The notes under the pieces are model-generated. The model was not told where the DNA came from. It made no database searches and worked only from the letters and a program-made list of their open reading frames with translations. Shown here piece by piece: positions 23,154-34,313 of a stretch of 64,000 nt of DNA. The position numbers and the translations under genes were made by a program. The first letter of the stretch is position 1; every line of letters starts with the position of its first letter. The DNA is from Isoetes taiwanensis (Eukaryota > Streptophyta > Lycopodiopsida > Isoetales > Isoetaceae). Location of the stretch: contig JAJEKV010000001.1 of NCBI GenBank assembly GCA_021234155.1, forward strand, positions 35,884,826 to 35,948,825. The letters run 5' to 3'.

Positions 23154-24484
23154 ATGGCACGGACCAAACAAACTGCCAGGAAAGCCCGCCCAGGCGAATC
23201 GACCAGCGCCCTTGATTCCAGCACGATTCGACGCATGCTTCAGGAGCACCTTCTTGACCCCAACGGTCAATCTTCTTCGAGTGAGGGAGAACCCTCGAAT
23301 GAGCACAATAGTGAAGGATCCCAGCAGAGAGCAGAGCGGAATGAGGAGAGAGACCGGCAGGTCGACCGAGAAGAAGAGGTGCACTCAGAAGCAGGAACGG
23401 AGATAATTGAAGAAGAAGAGGAGGGAGCACAGCGAGAACAAAGGACCAAGGCTCGTGAGGAGCAGAGACTACCAACACCCGAGCCCACCATTGAAGAGCA
23501 ACTCGAAGCCTGGATCTGCGAGAAGGAGGCCGAGGAACGAGAGGAACACGGGGAGCCGAGGCTTGAGCCGGCGGAGGAAGCAGACCTCGCTGCGTTTATC
23601 GCAAAGTATGAACGCCGAGAAAGGAAAAGGGAACAAAAGAAGAGGAAGAGGGAAGAGGAGGAGGCGAAAGCGGCAGAGGAACTGAAGCAGAAGAAAGGGA
23701 AATGGGTGGGGAGCCCAAGGAAGCTCAAGGAGGTCCCAAAAGTAAAGAAGCCCAACCCCAAGATCACCATTACCGAAGGGCCACCTGATCAGCCCCCGGC
23801 CTCCTCCGAGGATTCTGACGAAGACCATAACCCCAACACTGAGGGGGCAGGCTCCTCCAAACCCCCGATCGCTGAGCAGGTGGTAACCGAGCAGATAGCG
23901 CCCGAGGAAGAGCAACCGGACAAAGTGCAGAAGCCCCCTCCTTATCCAAAGTGGGACAGGAAGAAGCAACCCTGGCCGGCCCGAGAATCCTATGTCACGG
24001 ACCCCGTAAAGATCTACGAGCGAAAGATGCGGGAGCACGAGGATACATGAAGGAGTGGGAGGCTTACAACTCCTACTACCAGGAGAATAGAGTAAGAACC
24101 ATCGAGGGTGGCCATCCAACAAAGAGCCAGACCTTAAGGCCACCACCACCAAAGCCCAAGGCCCCTAAGAGACCAGCTAAGAAGAAGCTCAGCAGGAAGG
24201 AGACCGAAAGAAGAGCACTGAGAGAAATCCGACATTTTCAGCGCAGCTACGGCCTCCTAATCCCCCGTGCCCCCTTTGCCCATCTAGTCAGAGAAGTGAT
24301 GCAGGACTTCAAGACTGACATGAGGGTCACGGATGAAATGCTGCTGGCACTGCAGGAAGCGGCGGAGCAGAAAATAGTGCAACATTTTGAAGACTCGACG
24401 GCTTGCACTGTTCATGCGAAGCGAGTAACACTGATGAGGCAAGATATGCATCTTGCTACTCGCATCAAGGGAGAGCGACCTTGA
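23154..24484 (+). CDS. Retrotransposon-borne histone H3/CENH3-like protein, one frameshift
   Basis: The ATG at 23154 opens with MARTKQTARKARPGEST. Residues after Met match histone H3 residues 1-9 exactly, including K4 and K9. About 340 charged residues follow (Glu-rich, with long Glu/Arg/Lys helices, then KK-rich and Pro-rich parts). The first frame stops at 24050. A -1 shift just before it leads into YMKEWEAYNSYY and on to KRPAKKKLSRKETERRALRE. The last 91 codons (24209-24481) form a histone fold that I can align without gaps to canonical H3 from ALREIR to RIxGER, with roughly 50 of 90 identities by eye. HFQ, LLIP and VTLMRxD recall CENH3; DFKTD and GER recall canonical H3, and the CENH3 loop 1 insertion is absent. 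Total length is about 443 residues, against 136 for H3. It lies between an LTR and pol with its own TATA box. It is probably a captured histone gene, now broken unless the shift is recoded. Confidence 0.88.
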
Positions 24485-24613
24485 ACATTTTGTAAATAGT
24501 CAAAAATTTTGTAATATAAATCAATTTTGAGTAACCTGTTTAATTAGGACAAGTTAGCAGGTTTTAGTTTTTGTTTTAGTAAAATAGGACAATTGCGGAC
24601 CGAAAAGTGTGAT
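24485..24613. other. 3' region of the histone H3-like gene
   Basis: AT-rich, with TTTTGTAATATAAATCAATT near 24510-24530 as a possible polyadenylation region. No animal-type histone 3' stem-loop is seen, as expected for plants. Confidence 0.35.
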
Positions 24614-24881
24614 GTCTCACAGGTCGCGCCTGGTCAAGAAACTAAAGTTTAGTTTTTGGACGAGGCGCTAGCTGTGAGACCTTGCCCAAACTTGCCCAAA
24701 ACAGCTCCAAATTGACCAAATAAGGGGTCAATTCTGCCTAATTTGATGAGTCTGTCATCCTTACACCCTTATTTTACCTAAATTGGACATGTTTTGATCA
24801 AAATGGGACTGATGTCTCATACGTCGCGTCTGGTCAAGAAACTAAAGTGTAGTTTTTGAACGAGGCGCTACCTGTGAGACC
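24614..24881. repeat. Palindrome pair 2, element B
   Basis: Copies at 24614-24681 and 24814-24881 are 200 bp apart. They share with pair 1 the arms GTCTCAC with GTGAGACC, CGCGCCTGGTC with GGCGC, and the inner ACTAAAGTTTAGTTTTT. The pair precedes the second accessory gene in the same relative position as pair 1 does the first. Confidence 0.9.
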
Positions 24882-25070
24882 TCCTACCATTTCTTCACCA
24901 TAACTTGTCCAAATGATCTTCAACCTGTTGTATTAGCATCTTTAGGTAATCCAGTCATGCTCAAACCCTTAAGTTAGTCTTCCAATTCCCATTTTGACCT
25001 CAATATAGGCTAGAATTGCCCAACCCCAAGAATTTTCCAAGTCACCCAAAAATTAGGGTTTTCATCTTTT

Positions 25071-25080
25071 CTATAAATAG
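25071..25080 (+). promoter_or_regulatory. TATA box of the second accessory gene
   Basis: CTATAAATAG lies 114 bp before the first ATG, at nearly the same distance as in the first accessory gene. The preceding segment (TTTTGACCTCAATATAGGCT) is shared with element A. Confidence 0.65.
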
Positions 25081-25193
25081 GTCCCTCATTTCATACGTAG
25101 CACCCTACGAGTTTGCTCCTGCCCCCTTAGCCGATTTCCCAACTCCCGAAGGTACTCTTGCATTCGTTTGCTAGTCTCTTCCTCGCTTAACTC

Positions 25194-26425
25194 ATGGCAA
25201 CCTCTGATTTCAGGCGATGGTACAGCGCCAGCGCTCATGCTGCCGAGGCCGACATCGATGAAATTTTCTGGGTCTTCCGCAAAGAAATAGATGTTCAAGC
25301 AACCTTGCACGCAACCCCAGCATATAGCAGAGTCCTGTCTGAATTTCAAGCTAGGGTAGAGCCATCATTAGTGCAGCTTCCACCTTGCGTAGGCTACTTT
25401 GTTCCTAGGCAATCCCTTCAAGCAGCCTTAGGCGATGTTCCTAACATTGCCAAGCATCTCACAAACAAGGCCCAGCGCATGCCCGAGCCAATGGTCCTGA
25501 CTGTCAACAGGACCAAGTACTTCTCTTTCAACTCTGCCTTAGCAATTTTTCTTACCCACCGTGCCGAGAACCCATGGGAGAAACCTCCATTCCCCCCATG
25601 GACGTGGACCCATTAGCCACCGCAGCAGCACAACAGCTCCTTTCGCAGTATGAACAGGAGCAAGAAGGAAAGGAAGAAGACGAAGAGTCAGAAGAAGAAG
25701 ATGACGACTACGTCGAGCTCGACCCAGCGGAAGAGCAGCGGCTAGCAGAACAAGAGTTGCAGGAATTCGAAAGAAGCCGGCAGACTCTCAGGATAGCGCC
25801 ACCCCTTGGGCTAGGCATCACAAGCCTAGCCCCCATCATCGTCGAGGGCGAAGAGTACTTGCTCTTAAGCGACATCCAGAACCTCCCGGAGTGCAGGGAA
25901 AGGGAGTATCGACCGGACGAATTGCTGCACCAACTCCGGAGAACAGACCTGGACGACTTCATCGTCCGAGGAACCTCCGACTTCCCACTCCAAGTAAGGG
26001 AAGCCGACACTTACACGGGAGAGTCGACCTCCGATATCCAAGCCTACAGCAACATCAGGCAGATTATGGATGCAGGGCAACTACAGACGGAGGAAGAGTT
26101 CCTTGCTCTACAGGAACAGATGGGGATCCGCCACGCGACCTCGAACATCTTAACGACAAGTTCTTTGACAACGCCTCCCCGGGAGCGAAGAGGCGAGTTC
26201 GACCTAAGGAGAGCTTCAGCAACAATCAGAGACTACAGGGAGCTCACCACGGTGGAAGTCGATGACTATGCCGGTAGACACAGAGCTGGAGGCCGAGGAG
26301 GCGAGGATTGGCCACGCAAATCCAATGTGTCGTTATGTATTACCTTCCCCCCGCCGATGGATGGAAGAATAGCGGTAATTCACCGCAAATTCACCCCTGT
26401 GGGCAGGAAGGAGTATCGATGCTAA
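25194..26425 (+). CDS. Second accessory protein of element B, unknown function, frameshifted
   Basis: The ATG at 25194 opens MATSDFRRWYSASAHAAEAD and stays open to 25616. A second frame, open from ATG 25574 to 26425, continues with MDVDPLATAAAQQLLSQYEQ, an acidic run (GKEEDEESEEEDDDY) and a Leu/Glu-rich part. The frames meet at six C residues. There the zero frame reads C CCC CCA, which fits the X XXY YYZ form of a -1 slippery site, and the new frame is the -1 frame. Total length is about 410 residues. No catalytic motif or zinc knuckle is seen. Element A has a diverged homologue of the N-terminal half, so the gene belongs to the family. A gag-like or nucleic-acid-binding role is possible but unproven. 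Confidence 0.6.
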
Positions 26426-26900
26426 TTGCACTCTCGGGCTTTGGCCGGCATGCTCGGCTAGCTCCCAACACCGAGAAAGTATGCCATCTGGTGAAGAGAG
26501 CGTAGCACTCGATGTTTTGACTTCGCCATACCTTACGGTGATCGCAGGAAGATCGGCAAAGGATCGCCGCCTATACCTCCGAGCGCAGGATAGAAGAGTT
26601 GGCGAGCTTTTTGGTGGGGGATCTTGGCCAACGCCCTTAGGAACTTAGGTCATTCAAAGGGGGGAACAGCCCAAGTGAAGAAGTTCCTAGAGGATAATCC
26701 ATCCCACCGGGCGATATCAAGAATAGTTAGGAATCTTGATCCGGAAGCCTTTTTGTATTAACATATTATATAATATGAATATAACTTCTTTTGCACCTTA
26801 AATGTTTTGTTGATGTATTTTTGTTCCACAACTATACCAACATCACATATAATGCAAGAGAACAAATAAAACTAAACAGATAAACCATAACCAATCTGGT
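26426..26900. other. Spacer after the second accessory gene
   Basis: No gene seen. A purine run AAAGGGGGGAACAG (about 26657-26670) resembles the run at 21052. AT-rich sequence at 26755-26790 may be a transcript end. Confidence 0.35.
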
Positions 26901-28226
26901 GGTGTGAGATAGAGAACAACGAACGGGCCGAAACAAAATAGGAGGCCCAACAGAGATGAAGAGACTCGGACAGACAACCCCTTCAAAGGAACCTGCTCTC
27001 AAGGATATGGTCCCCCGACCCCGAAGAGAGGAGATGTCGCAGATGTAACAGAGCCGGACCAGATAAAGGCCCTACTAGCAGCCCAAGCATCATCCCGCCA
27101 TTAAACGACACCCCGAAAGTCGGGGAAAGACAAGAGGAGGAATAAAAGAAGAAGGTCCCCTAGCACAGAGACCTCCGACTCAAGCTCGACCTCGGATTCT
27201 GAGTCCGAGAAAGAGGCCGAAAGCAGCGCCGGACCGTAGAGACAACAAAGCATGTAAGGACACTAAGGCCCCGGACTACCGTAAGAAGGTGGACTCAAAG
27301 ATCGGGCAATGTATGGAAAGCCCTGAATCGAGCAGCTTCTGGGCAGAACAGATCCGGCTTAGAGGCAGAGGCATGGCTCGATTTAAATGAGCGAAGTATG
27401 GCAATGCCTACGGAATGAAGGATAAGGACAAAGGCCGGTGGCGCATACCTAACCCGAAAGGGCCGCGACGATATGGTGGAAGGGCTATGCCAAAGCCCAC
27501 GGGTTGAGCAGAGATGCATGCCGATTTAAGAAGTTCTCAAAAGCCTTCAAGAACCACTATGTTCCCTGAACACAAGTCTAATATGATGCGCCAGCTCTAC
27601 GACATTACAAATAGGTTACAAGACGGTCCGTAGTACAATCAAGAGTTCATGAGGCTAAGATCAGATGTGCCTAAGCCGAAAGGAGAAACACGCAGTGGAA
27701 AGCTACATAGAAGGACCGAACGAGGAAACTGAAGCTCATAAGGGCAATAGACCCTAAAACAAGATCGGAAGCGTAATCCAAAGCAATTAGTTTGTAAGGA
27801 TCCGGCCGCGAAAACAAACAAGACAGAGGCAGCCTTACCATCGATAGAGGCAAAGCAACAGGAGCTACAACCCTAGGGCAGCCACCCAAGTCCAAAGAAA
27901 GTCCCCATACAATAGCAAACTGTGGGAAACAAAAGAAAGAAAGGTGTGTCCTTCAAGGACAAACAGAAGGTTCCAACTACTCGAAAAGCAATACGGTCCT
28001 TCTTACAGCGATGCCCAAGGAGAAAAGGCAGGAATGCATAGAGAAGCGTACTCGCTTTTAGATGTTTCCAACCGGGCCACCGAACGCTTAACCGCCCATT
28101 TGTTATGAGCTCGGGCCACGCGTAATTGGGCGGATGGGACACTCCGCCGACGAGGACGGCGAGGAGGCACGGTAGATTACATTCGTGGTGAGTGCCACAT
28201 CTTCGCCGTTGCTATAGATACGTAAT
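26900..28226 (+). pseudogene. Decayed gypsy gag
   Basis: Codon-like sequence in changing frames. Near 27525-27560 it reads KKFSKAFKNHYVP, the usual plant gypsy gag motif with tyrosine-valine-proline. It is followed by parts resembling QLYDxxN, EYNQEFMRLRSD, EKHAVESYIEG and RAIDPKTRSE in other frames. Near 28060 RCFQPGHR looks like a partial zinc knuckle. Many frame breaks, about one per 100-200 bp, show that gag is not functional, in contrast to the intact pol downstream. Confidence 0.6.
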
Positions 28227-28721
28227 GTGCAGAGACCCAAAGATAAGGTAATCTCCACAATAGGGAAGGCAAAGGCCAAGTCTTTCATAGTCTTGATAGA
28301 CTCTGGGAGTAGCCATAACTTCGCATCCCCGAGGATGGTTGAAATGTTGAAATTGAAACCCCTAAAGTCCAAACCAAGACCCGTAATCTTGGCAAGCGGG
28401 CAAGAAGACATACAACTGAAAAAGGATCAACTTCGACATCGACTTGCGTGGATTAATATCCGGATGGGGGCGGAAGTAATGGGCATTGGCAAATATGACT
28501 TGATCGTTGGAATGGAGTACCTTGGACCAGCAGGGGCCATCATTGATTGTGGAAAGCGGAAGGTGACCTTCCCAACGCCCGACGGCAAAGCCATTGAGAT
28601 CACAGGTAAAGAAGTCACTCCCATCATGCGGTGTATGTCTGTTAAGAAGTCTGCTCAAGTCTATAAAGAGCAAGGTGTAGCATACATCTTCAAACTCGAG
28701 GTTGAGGAACCCGAAGCCTGA
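28227..28721 (+). pseudogene. Gypsy protease
   Basis: The frame starts near 28227 and carries FIVLIDSGSSHNFASPRMVE, the Ty3/gypsy aspartic protease active site (D-S-G-S-S-H-N-F), then LRHRLAWINIRMGAEVMGIG and DLIVGMEYLGPAGAIIDCGK (the I-L-G-M-D-W-L-like flap and C-terminal motif). It stops at 28721 and overlaps the pol frame by about 20 bp in a different phase. Whether this is a programmed or mutational shift is open. Confidence 0.85.
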
Positions 28722-31596
28722 GGGAAGCAAAGAAGACAAAGTGCTCAGCAAGTTGCCCAAGCAAATCGCCAACTTGATCACGGAGTTCCACGATCTCTTT
28801 CCAGATGAGATCGAGAAGCTTCCTCCTTACAGGGGAGTAGAGTGTGAGATAGCACTCGAACCAGGGACCAAGCCGACGAGCAAGGCCCCATATAGAATGA
28901 CCACACATGAACTCACGGAGCTAAAGAAGCAGTTACAAGAATTGCTCGATCTGGGCTTCATCAGGTCGAGCGTCTCACCATTTGGGGCACCCATCCTCTT
29001 TGTCAAGAAGAAGGATGGAAGCTTGAGGATGTGCATAGATTACAAACAACTGAACAAACGCACCATCAAGAACAAGTACGCACTCCCCAGATCAGACGAC
29101 TTGATGGATCAGCTCCAAGGGGCAAAGGTCTTCTCCAAAATCAACCTAAGGTCAGGTTATCACCAGATCAGAATAAAAGAAGAGGACATCCACAAAACGG
29201 CTTTCAGGACCAGATATGGGCATTACGAATTCACCGTAATGCCATTTGGGCTATCCAACGCCCCAGCTACGTTCATGAGACTCATGAATGACATCTTCAG
29301 GGAATACTTGGACACCTTTGTGATAGTATTCTTCGACGACATTCTGGTGTACAGTAAATCCATTGAAGAGCATGCACAACACGTAAGAAAGGTACTCAAG
29401 AAGTTAAGGTGGCATCAGTTGTATGCCAAGTTGTCAAAGTGTTACTTCGCAACAGAGAAGGTAGAGTACCTCGGTCATGTGATCTCAGCAGAAGGAATCT
29501 CGACAGATCCCGCCAAGATTGAAGCAGTAATCCAATGGCCGGCACCAAAGAACGTCCATGAGGTCAGAAGTTTCCTTGGCCTAGCAGGGTGTTATAGAAA
29601 GTTTGTGAAGAACTTCGCAACGATAGCAGCCCCACTGACAGACTTGACAGAGGCAGAGAAAGTAAAAAATTGGGCAGACCATTGGCTCAAGAAAGCCCAA
29701 GCAGGATTTGAGTTGTTGAAGGAAGCTTTGACAACCGCCCCCGTCTTGACCCTGCCAGACCCGGAAAAGGACAAGTTAGTGGCGACGGACGCAAGCAAGA
29801 TAGCCACAGGTGCAGTGCTCATGCAAGAAGAGCAGGTAATAGCGTACGACTCAAGGAAGATGAACGACGCCGAAACGCGTTACCCGACCCATGACCAAGA
29901 GCTGCTAGCAGTTGTCAGGGCATTGAGAATCTGGAGGCATTACCTCTTAGGGAGGAAGTTCCAGCTGGACACTGATCACCAGAGCCTCCAGTACGTATTC
30001 ACGCAACCACATCTCAATCTGAGGCAGAGAAGATGGATGGAATTTCTCGAGGAGTACGACTTTGAGATAGTCTACAAGCCCGGGAAGCTTAATGTAGTAG
30101 CAGATGCGCTTTCAAGGCATCCACTGACAACCAGAGTGCACTGCAACGCAATCTCGACGCTCTTCAGCGATTTCGGGAAAAAGATAGAAGAAACCTTGCC
30201 AACAGATGTGGACTTCAAGGAAGTATGGGCAAGCTTGTGCAAGGAAGCAAGAACAGATAAGGAGAGGGAAACCTTCAAAAATTTTAAGAAGGAAGGTAAC
30301 CTCCTATACCGTAAGAACAAGTTGTGTGTGCCAGAATCATCGGGAGTAAGGAAGTTGATCCTCCACGACACCCACAACAGCCCAATAGCTGGCCACGCAG
30401 GATTCATGAAGACATACTTTAAAGTGCGTAGCAGCTACTATTGGCTGGGAATGAAGAAGCAAATAGCCCGCTACATCAAGGAGTGTCAGCTATGCCAGCA
30501 AACAAAGGCAGAACAACTCCGAATACCAGGGGCATTGGAACCATTAGCGGTGCCAAACGCTAAGTGGGAAGTCGTCAGCATGGACTTTATAACAGGACTG
30601 CCAAGGACAGTAAGAGGTAAGGATGCCTTGATGGTCGTGGTCGACAAGTTGTCGAAGATGGCCCATTTTGTGCCTTGCAGGACCACGGACACAGCTATGG
30701 ACACGGCAAAGCTCTTCACCAAAGAGATTTTCAGACTTCATGGCATGCCAAGGGAAATTATCTCCGACCGAGATCCGAAGTTCATCAGTGCCTTCTGGCA
30801 GGATCTCTTCACAACGATTGGAACGAAGCTATCCATGAGCACGGCCTATCATCCACAGACGGATGGGCAAACGGAGCGTGTCAACAGAATATTGGAAGAC
30901 ATGCTCCGAAACTATGTCTGGAACAAGCAAGGTATGTGGGAGGAATTTATTCACTTGGTGGAGTTTGCATACAATAGCACCAAGCAGGAATCATCCCAAA
31001 TGTCACCGTTCATGATCAACTACGGCTACCAATGCCTAACTCCAGACACCTGGCACAATCCCGTGTCAAAAGTGGAAGTTTCGCAGCAAATGTTGAGCGA
31101 CATGCAGCAGCTTGTGGAAGAAGTTCGAGGGTACCTTCTAGCAGCAAGGAGTCGGCAGAAGAGCATTGCCGACAAACATCGGACAGTCAGAGAATTCCAA
31201 GTCGGAGAGGATATATGGCTCAAGATCAAGGTAAAGCAGGCGAAACTCTGCATCGGAAATTGCAAGAAGCTTGCTCCAAGGTGGGCTGGACCCTTCAGAA
31301 TAGTCCAAAGAGTGGGTAACCAATCCTACAAGTTAGACTTGCCAGCACACTTAAAGATCCACAAAGTCTTCCACGTGAGTCTGCTGAAGAAGCATACTCC
31401 CAATCCGGAGGAAGTTTTGGACACTCCAACGATGTTGGAAATGACAGAGGAGCAGTTAGAAATAGTTCCAGAGCTAATTCTTGATAAAGCCTTCAAAAAA
31501 ACAAGGAGATCGGAGTTCCTCCAATACTTGGTCAAGGGGAAACACTTGCCAGTGGAAGACGCCACATGGGTACTTAAAAGAGATCTGGAAAAATAG
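28702..31596 (+). CDS. Gypsy pol: reverse transcriptase, RNase H, integrase, chromodomain-like end
   Basis: One open frame of about 960 codons with no clear ATG start; it is probably made as part of a polyprotein. Reverse transcriptase: [50 protein letters not shown] and catalytic [11 protein letters not shown]. RNase [33 protein letters not shown] and [10 protein letters not shown]. Integrase: a zinc finger with H...H...CQLCQQ, then [23 protein letters not shown] and [20 protein letters not shown], so D, D and E are all present. C-terminal: [20 protein letters not shown], then [20 protein letters not shown] and LPVEDATW, a chromodomain-like end as in chromoviruses. The usual tryptophan of VKWK is glycine (VKGK), so the reader pocket may be damaged. 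Confidence 0.95.
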   Translation: MRNPKPEGSKEDKVLSKLPKQIANLITEFHDLFPDEIEKLPPYRGVECEIALEPGTKPTSKAPYRMTTHELTELKKQLQELLDLGFIRSSVSPFGAPILFVKKKDGSLRMCIDYKQLNKRTIKNKYALPRSDDLMDQLQGAKVFSKINLRSGYHQIRIKEEDIHKTAFRTRYGHYEFTVMPFGLSNAPATFMRLMNDIFREYLDTFVIVFFDDILVYSKSIEEHAQHVRKVLKKLRWHQLYAKLSKCYFATEKVEYLGHVISAEGISTDPAKIEAVIQWPAPKNVHEVRSFLGLAGCYRKFVKNFATIAAPLTDLTEAEKVKNWADHWLKKAQAGFELLKEALTTAPVLTLPDPEKDKLVATDASKIATGAVLMQEEQVIAYDSRKMNDAETRYPTHDQELLAVVRALRIWRHYLLGRKFQLDTDHQSLQYVFTQPHLNLRQRRWMEFLEEYDFEIVYKPGKLNVVADALSRHPLTTRVHCNAISTLFSDFGKKIEETLPTDVDFKEVWASLCKEARTDKERETFKNFKKEGNLLYRKNKLCVPESSGVRKLILHDTHNSPIAGHAGFMKTYFKVRSSYYWLGMKKQIARYIKECQLCQQTKAEQLRIPGALEPLAVPNAKWEVVSMDFITGLPRTVRGKDALMVVVDKLSKMAHFVPCRTTDTAMDTAKLFTKEIFRLHGMPREIISDRDPKFISAFWQDLFTTIGTKLSMSTAYHPQTDGQTERVNRILEDMLRNYVWNKQGMWEEFIHLVEFAYNSTKQESSQMSPFMINYGYQCLTPDTWHNPVSKVEVSQQMLSDMQQLVEEVRGYLLAARSRQKSIADKHRTVREFQVGEDIWLKIKVKQAKLCIGNCKKLAPRWAGPFRIVQRVGNQSYKLDLPAHLKIHKVFHVSLLKKHTPNPEEVLDTPTMLEMTEEQLEIVPELILDKAFKKTRRSEFLQYLVKGKHLPVEDATWVLKRDLEK

Positions 31597-32487
31597 TACC
31601 CACAGTTTCATCTCCGAAGAAATCGGCTCAGGCATGTCGATTTGTGTAGATTAATAGCTCGCCTAGTTAAGTATAATCTACGCATGCAACCTATGAGGTA
31701 AGGGTTGCATGCGTTGTTACCGATGATGAGATTACTACGGTGATCTCTAGGACGTGGTGTAATGTCAATGTAGGCATGACCGCGGTTCCGCTTGGAAAGT
31801 CTACTTCTGTCCCACGGAAGTAGACGACCTCGAGAGAAAGGAGGTCATTGAGGAATGCATTGATAGGAAAAGCACCTCTAGCCCCATATATGCTTTGATA
31901 GGAGGAATCTGGCCTTCACGCCCCATATACGGGAAGGACCTATCCTCCACGCTGGGCAACTAAAGGTGTAGGCATGAGCGCCATATAGGCATTATAGGCG
32001 CTGTCTCCTCGGCCACGATGGAAGAATCATCCTCTTCCTACGCCGGGAGATTAGCCATGCATTCATGTAGATAGGTGGGCTGGTCACCATATAACCAAAA
32101 TTTTATTAATAATAATGGTACTAACGTAGTGTTGACCTGCAGGCCAATAGAGCGCTCCGGAGGGCCAGGAGGGCGAACTACGAAGACTTGCAACACAATT
32201 TTGTTGTAATGTGTTGCAAAGAATAACGAGTACCTCGAAGAATAATTGTACATATAATAATAAAACCGAAACAATAGGAGTTATTGTTATAATGACATAA
32301 GTGATAACTGGTGGATTGAATAATAATCTAATAATGTTCTATAAATATTACCTTGAGGTAATCCTATTAAAATGCATAACCATAGTAATAAGGATGTCCT
32401 ATGCATGAGGTTGATTGCAGGTTAAGAAGATCCCAAGGTGGGGAGACCAATGATGCTGCGGACAGCATCAATTCAAGGTGGGGAGAA
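31597..32487 (+). other. Element B 3' untranslated region with hairpins
   Basis: No gene. It holds perfect inverted repeats: CGCATGCAACC (31681-31691) with GGTTGCATGCG (31703-31713), and GTCTACTTC with GAAGTAGAC (about 31798-31825). Two CCCCATATA-containing segments follow near 31883-31932. The stretch lies between the pol stop and the polypurine tract, so it would be 3' untranslated in the genomic RNA. Confidence 0.6.
32434..32487 (+). promoter_or_regulatory. Polypurine tract, duplicated
   Basis: CAAGGTGGGGAGA occurs at 32434-32446 and again at 32474-32486. The second copy (GGTGGGGAGAA) ends exactly at the LTR start at 32488 and is the plus-strand primer site. The upstream copy, 40 bp earlier, appears to be a duplication. 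Confidence 0.8.
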
Positions 32488-32974
32488 TGTGACGTTCCAG
32501 TACGATATACGGTCTCAAGACGTATACCGTACTGCGCCGTCACGCGTACACGCTGTCCAGTCGACGTGTACGCCGACGTGTACCCAAGCAAGGACGCCCT
32601 AGGGGGCAACTTGCAATGGTGCGCACACTTAGCAATGCGCGCACCTTTAGACCTTTAACCCATTAAAGGTAGACCAAGGGTCATGGAAACCCTAAACCTA
32701 ACTGATAGCCTTCATAAGGCACCAAACCCTAACATTCCCTTTTTCGCCCATAGACCTCCCGAGCTCCGATTCGCGCGCCTGAGGAGTCAATTCCAACTCC
32801 CACGATCTGCCCGTGTGCCCCAGCTTGTCAGATCATCCTTCCGACTGCATCTCGAAGCAGAACAGAGTCATGGACGCCTTCGGATCAAGAGGAGTGAACC
32901 AAGGATCAGGTATTTGGTCGATTGAATAGCCTAAACCTTATTCCAGCACTACAAGAGAATGATGGTTAAACGTC

Positions 32975-33345
32975 AGAATAATCATCAGACAGCCTTCATA
33001 AAATAGACAACTGCCCAGACCTTACTCCTGACGAATGTACTGACGAGTTTTATCTGACGATAAATCGTCAGAATAATCGTCAAGTAATTAGTCAGACTTA
33101 GTCAGATGATTAGTCAGATAAATAGTCAGAAGCTTAGTCAGATAAAACGTCAGAATCACCGTCAGCCAATTAGTCAGATTTAGTCAGGTAAATAGTTATA
33201 TGAATAGTCAGATGAATAGTCAAAAGCTTAGTCAGTTTATTAGTCAGACGTTAGCTTATTAGTCAGATAAGTCGTCATCTTATTAGTTAGATAATTCTGC
33301 AATTTTTTAGTCAATACAATAGTTAGAATATTGGTCGTCATATTT
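32975..33345. repeat. CACTA left subterminal repeat array
   Basis: More than twenty copies of TAGTCAG or CGTCAG, roughly one every 10-20 bp, mostly in one orientation (TTAGTCAGAT). A few reverse copies (CTGACG) lie near 33025-33060. Such arrays are the transposase binding regions of CACTA elements. Confidence 0.9.
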
Positions 33346-34313
33346 ATGATATTTATATACCAAACAGGGATTTGAACCCTGATATTCCATCTTGTAATAA
33401 GACTCTAAACTTTAATGCATCATTTAGTGTCGAGCTTATTGAGTTCATGCTCAAGTTGTTGTAAATCACAATACTCTGCTATTCACACCAGCTCGTATAT
33501 TTTGATTGGAAGTTCCCGAATTACACAAGATATTGAAATCTGTTTGCCTGTCATATCTATTTGCCTGTCATAATGAGCAGCGTAGTAGACCTAGCAATTA
33601 CCACAAGATAATCTGTTATTATCGATCAGATCAGAAAACACTAGTGTGATTAAATGAAAGGCAAGACAGTGTTATTGTACTTTAAGATGTAAAAAATAGA
33701 ATAAATAGTTTAAAGCCACTATCCAGCTATAATTTAAATTTTACAAGGAACAAAAAATTCTACTTTATATCAGGTGCAGAAAATCAACACAGTAACTAAG
33801 TATATGCAAAGCTCCGAACAACAGAGGACTGCGTTAGCATGTCTATTCTAACAGTAATTAGTTGGTGAAACAATGCCCCATACATTTAGTAAGCAGAGTG
33901 ATATACTGGGCAACTAACATGGCCTTCAAGATTTTTGAGTAATAGAGCAAATCGAGTGATTATTGGAATGAAATAATGGAACTTCTAAAATCAACATGTT
34001 ATAGTTCAGAAAGCATAGTTCCATGTGTCAATTGTCTACCATGGGAGATATTGAAATAGCAAGCACCTGGATTAGCTGAACGCCATCATCCTGTAAAATT
34101 TCATCCTTTTCATTGATGAAGAGCTCCACCACTTCAATAGGGCTAATATTTGCCCTTGAGACATATCACAAGGCTGCTCTTGATGTTCTGTTCACATTCA
34201 CAAGATCTATATTTACAATAACAAGCAGTAGCACACAACTCTGAACATATGATTTAAGCAAATAACAGAAGAATATTCAATGAAGTTGAGGAAATGTGAT
34301 ACACATAATCAAT

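Noticed and set aside
23267-24152. Long minus-strand frames opposite the H3-like gene
   Set aside because: They are antisense shadows of Glu/Arg/Lys-rich coding sequence, reading as Ser/Leu/Phe-rich proteins.
24485-24613. Animal-type histone 3' stem-loop after the H3-like gene
   Set aside because: No such stem-loop is seen; the palindromes that follow belong to the promoter module of the next gene.
32975-33345. CRISPR-like regular repeats
   Set aside because: Motifs of 7-10 bp with irregular spacing inside a CACTA element; there are no unique spacers of constant length and the DNA is plant nuclear.
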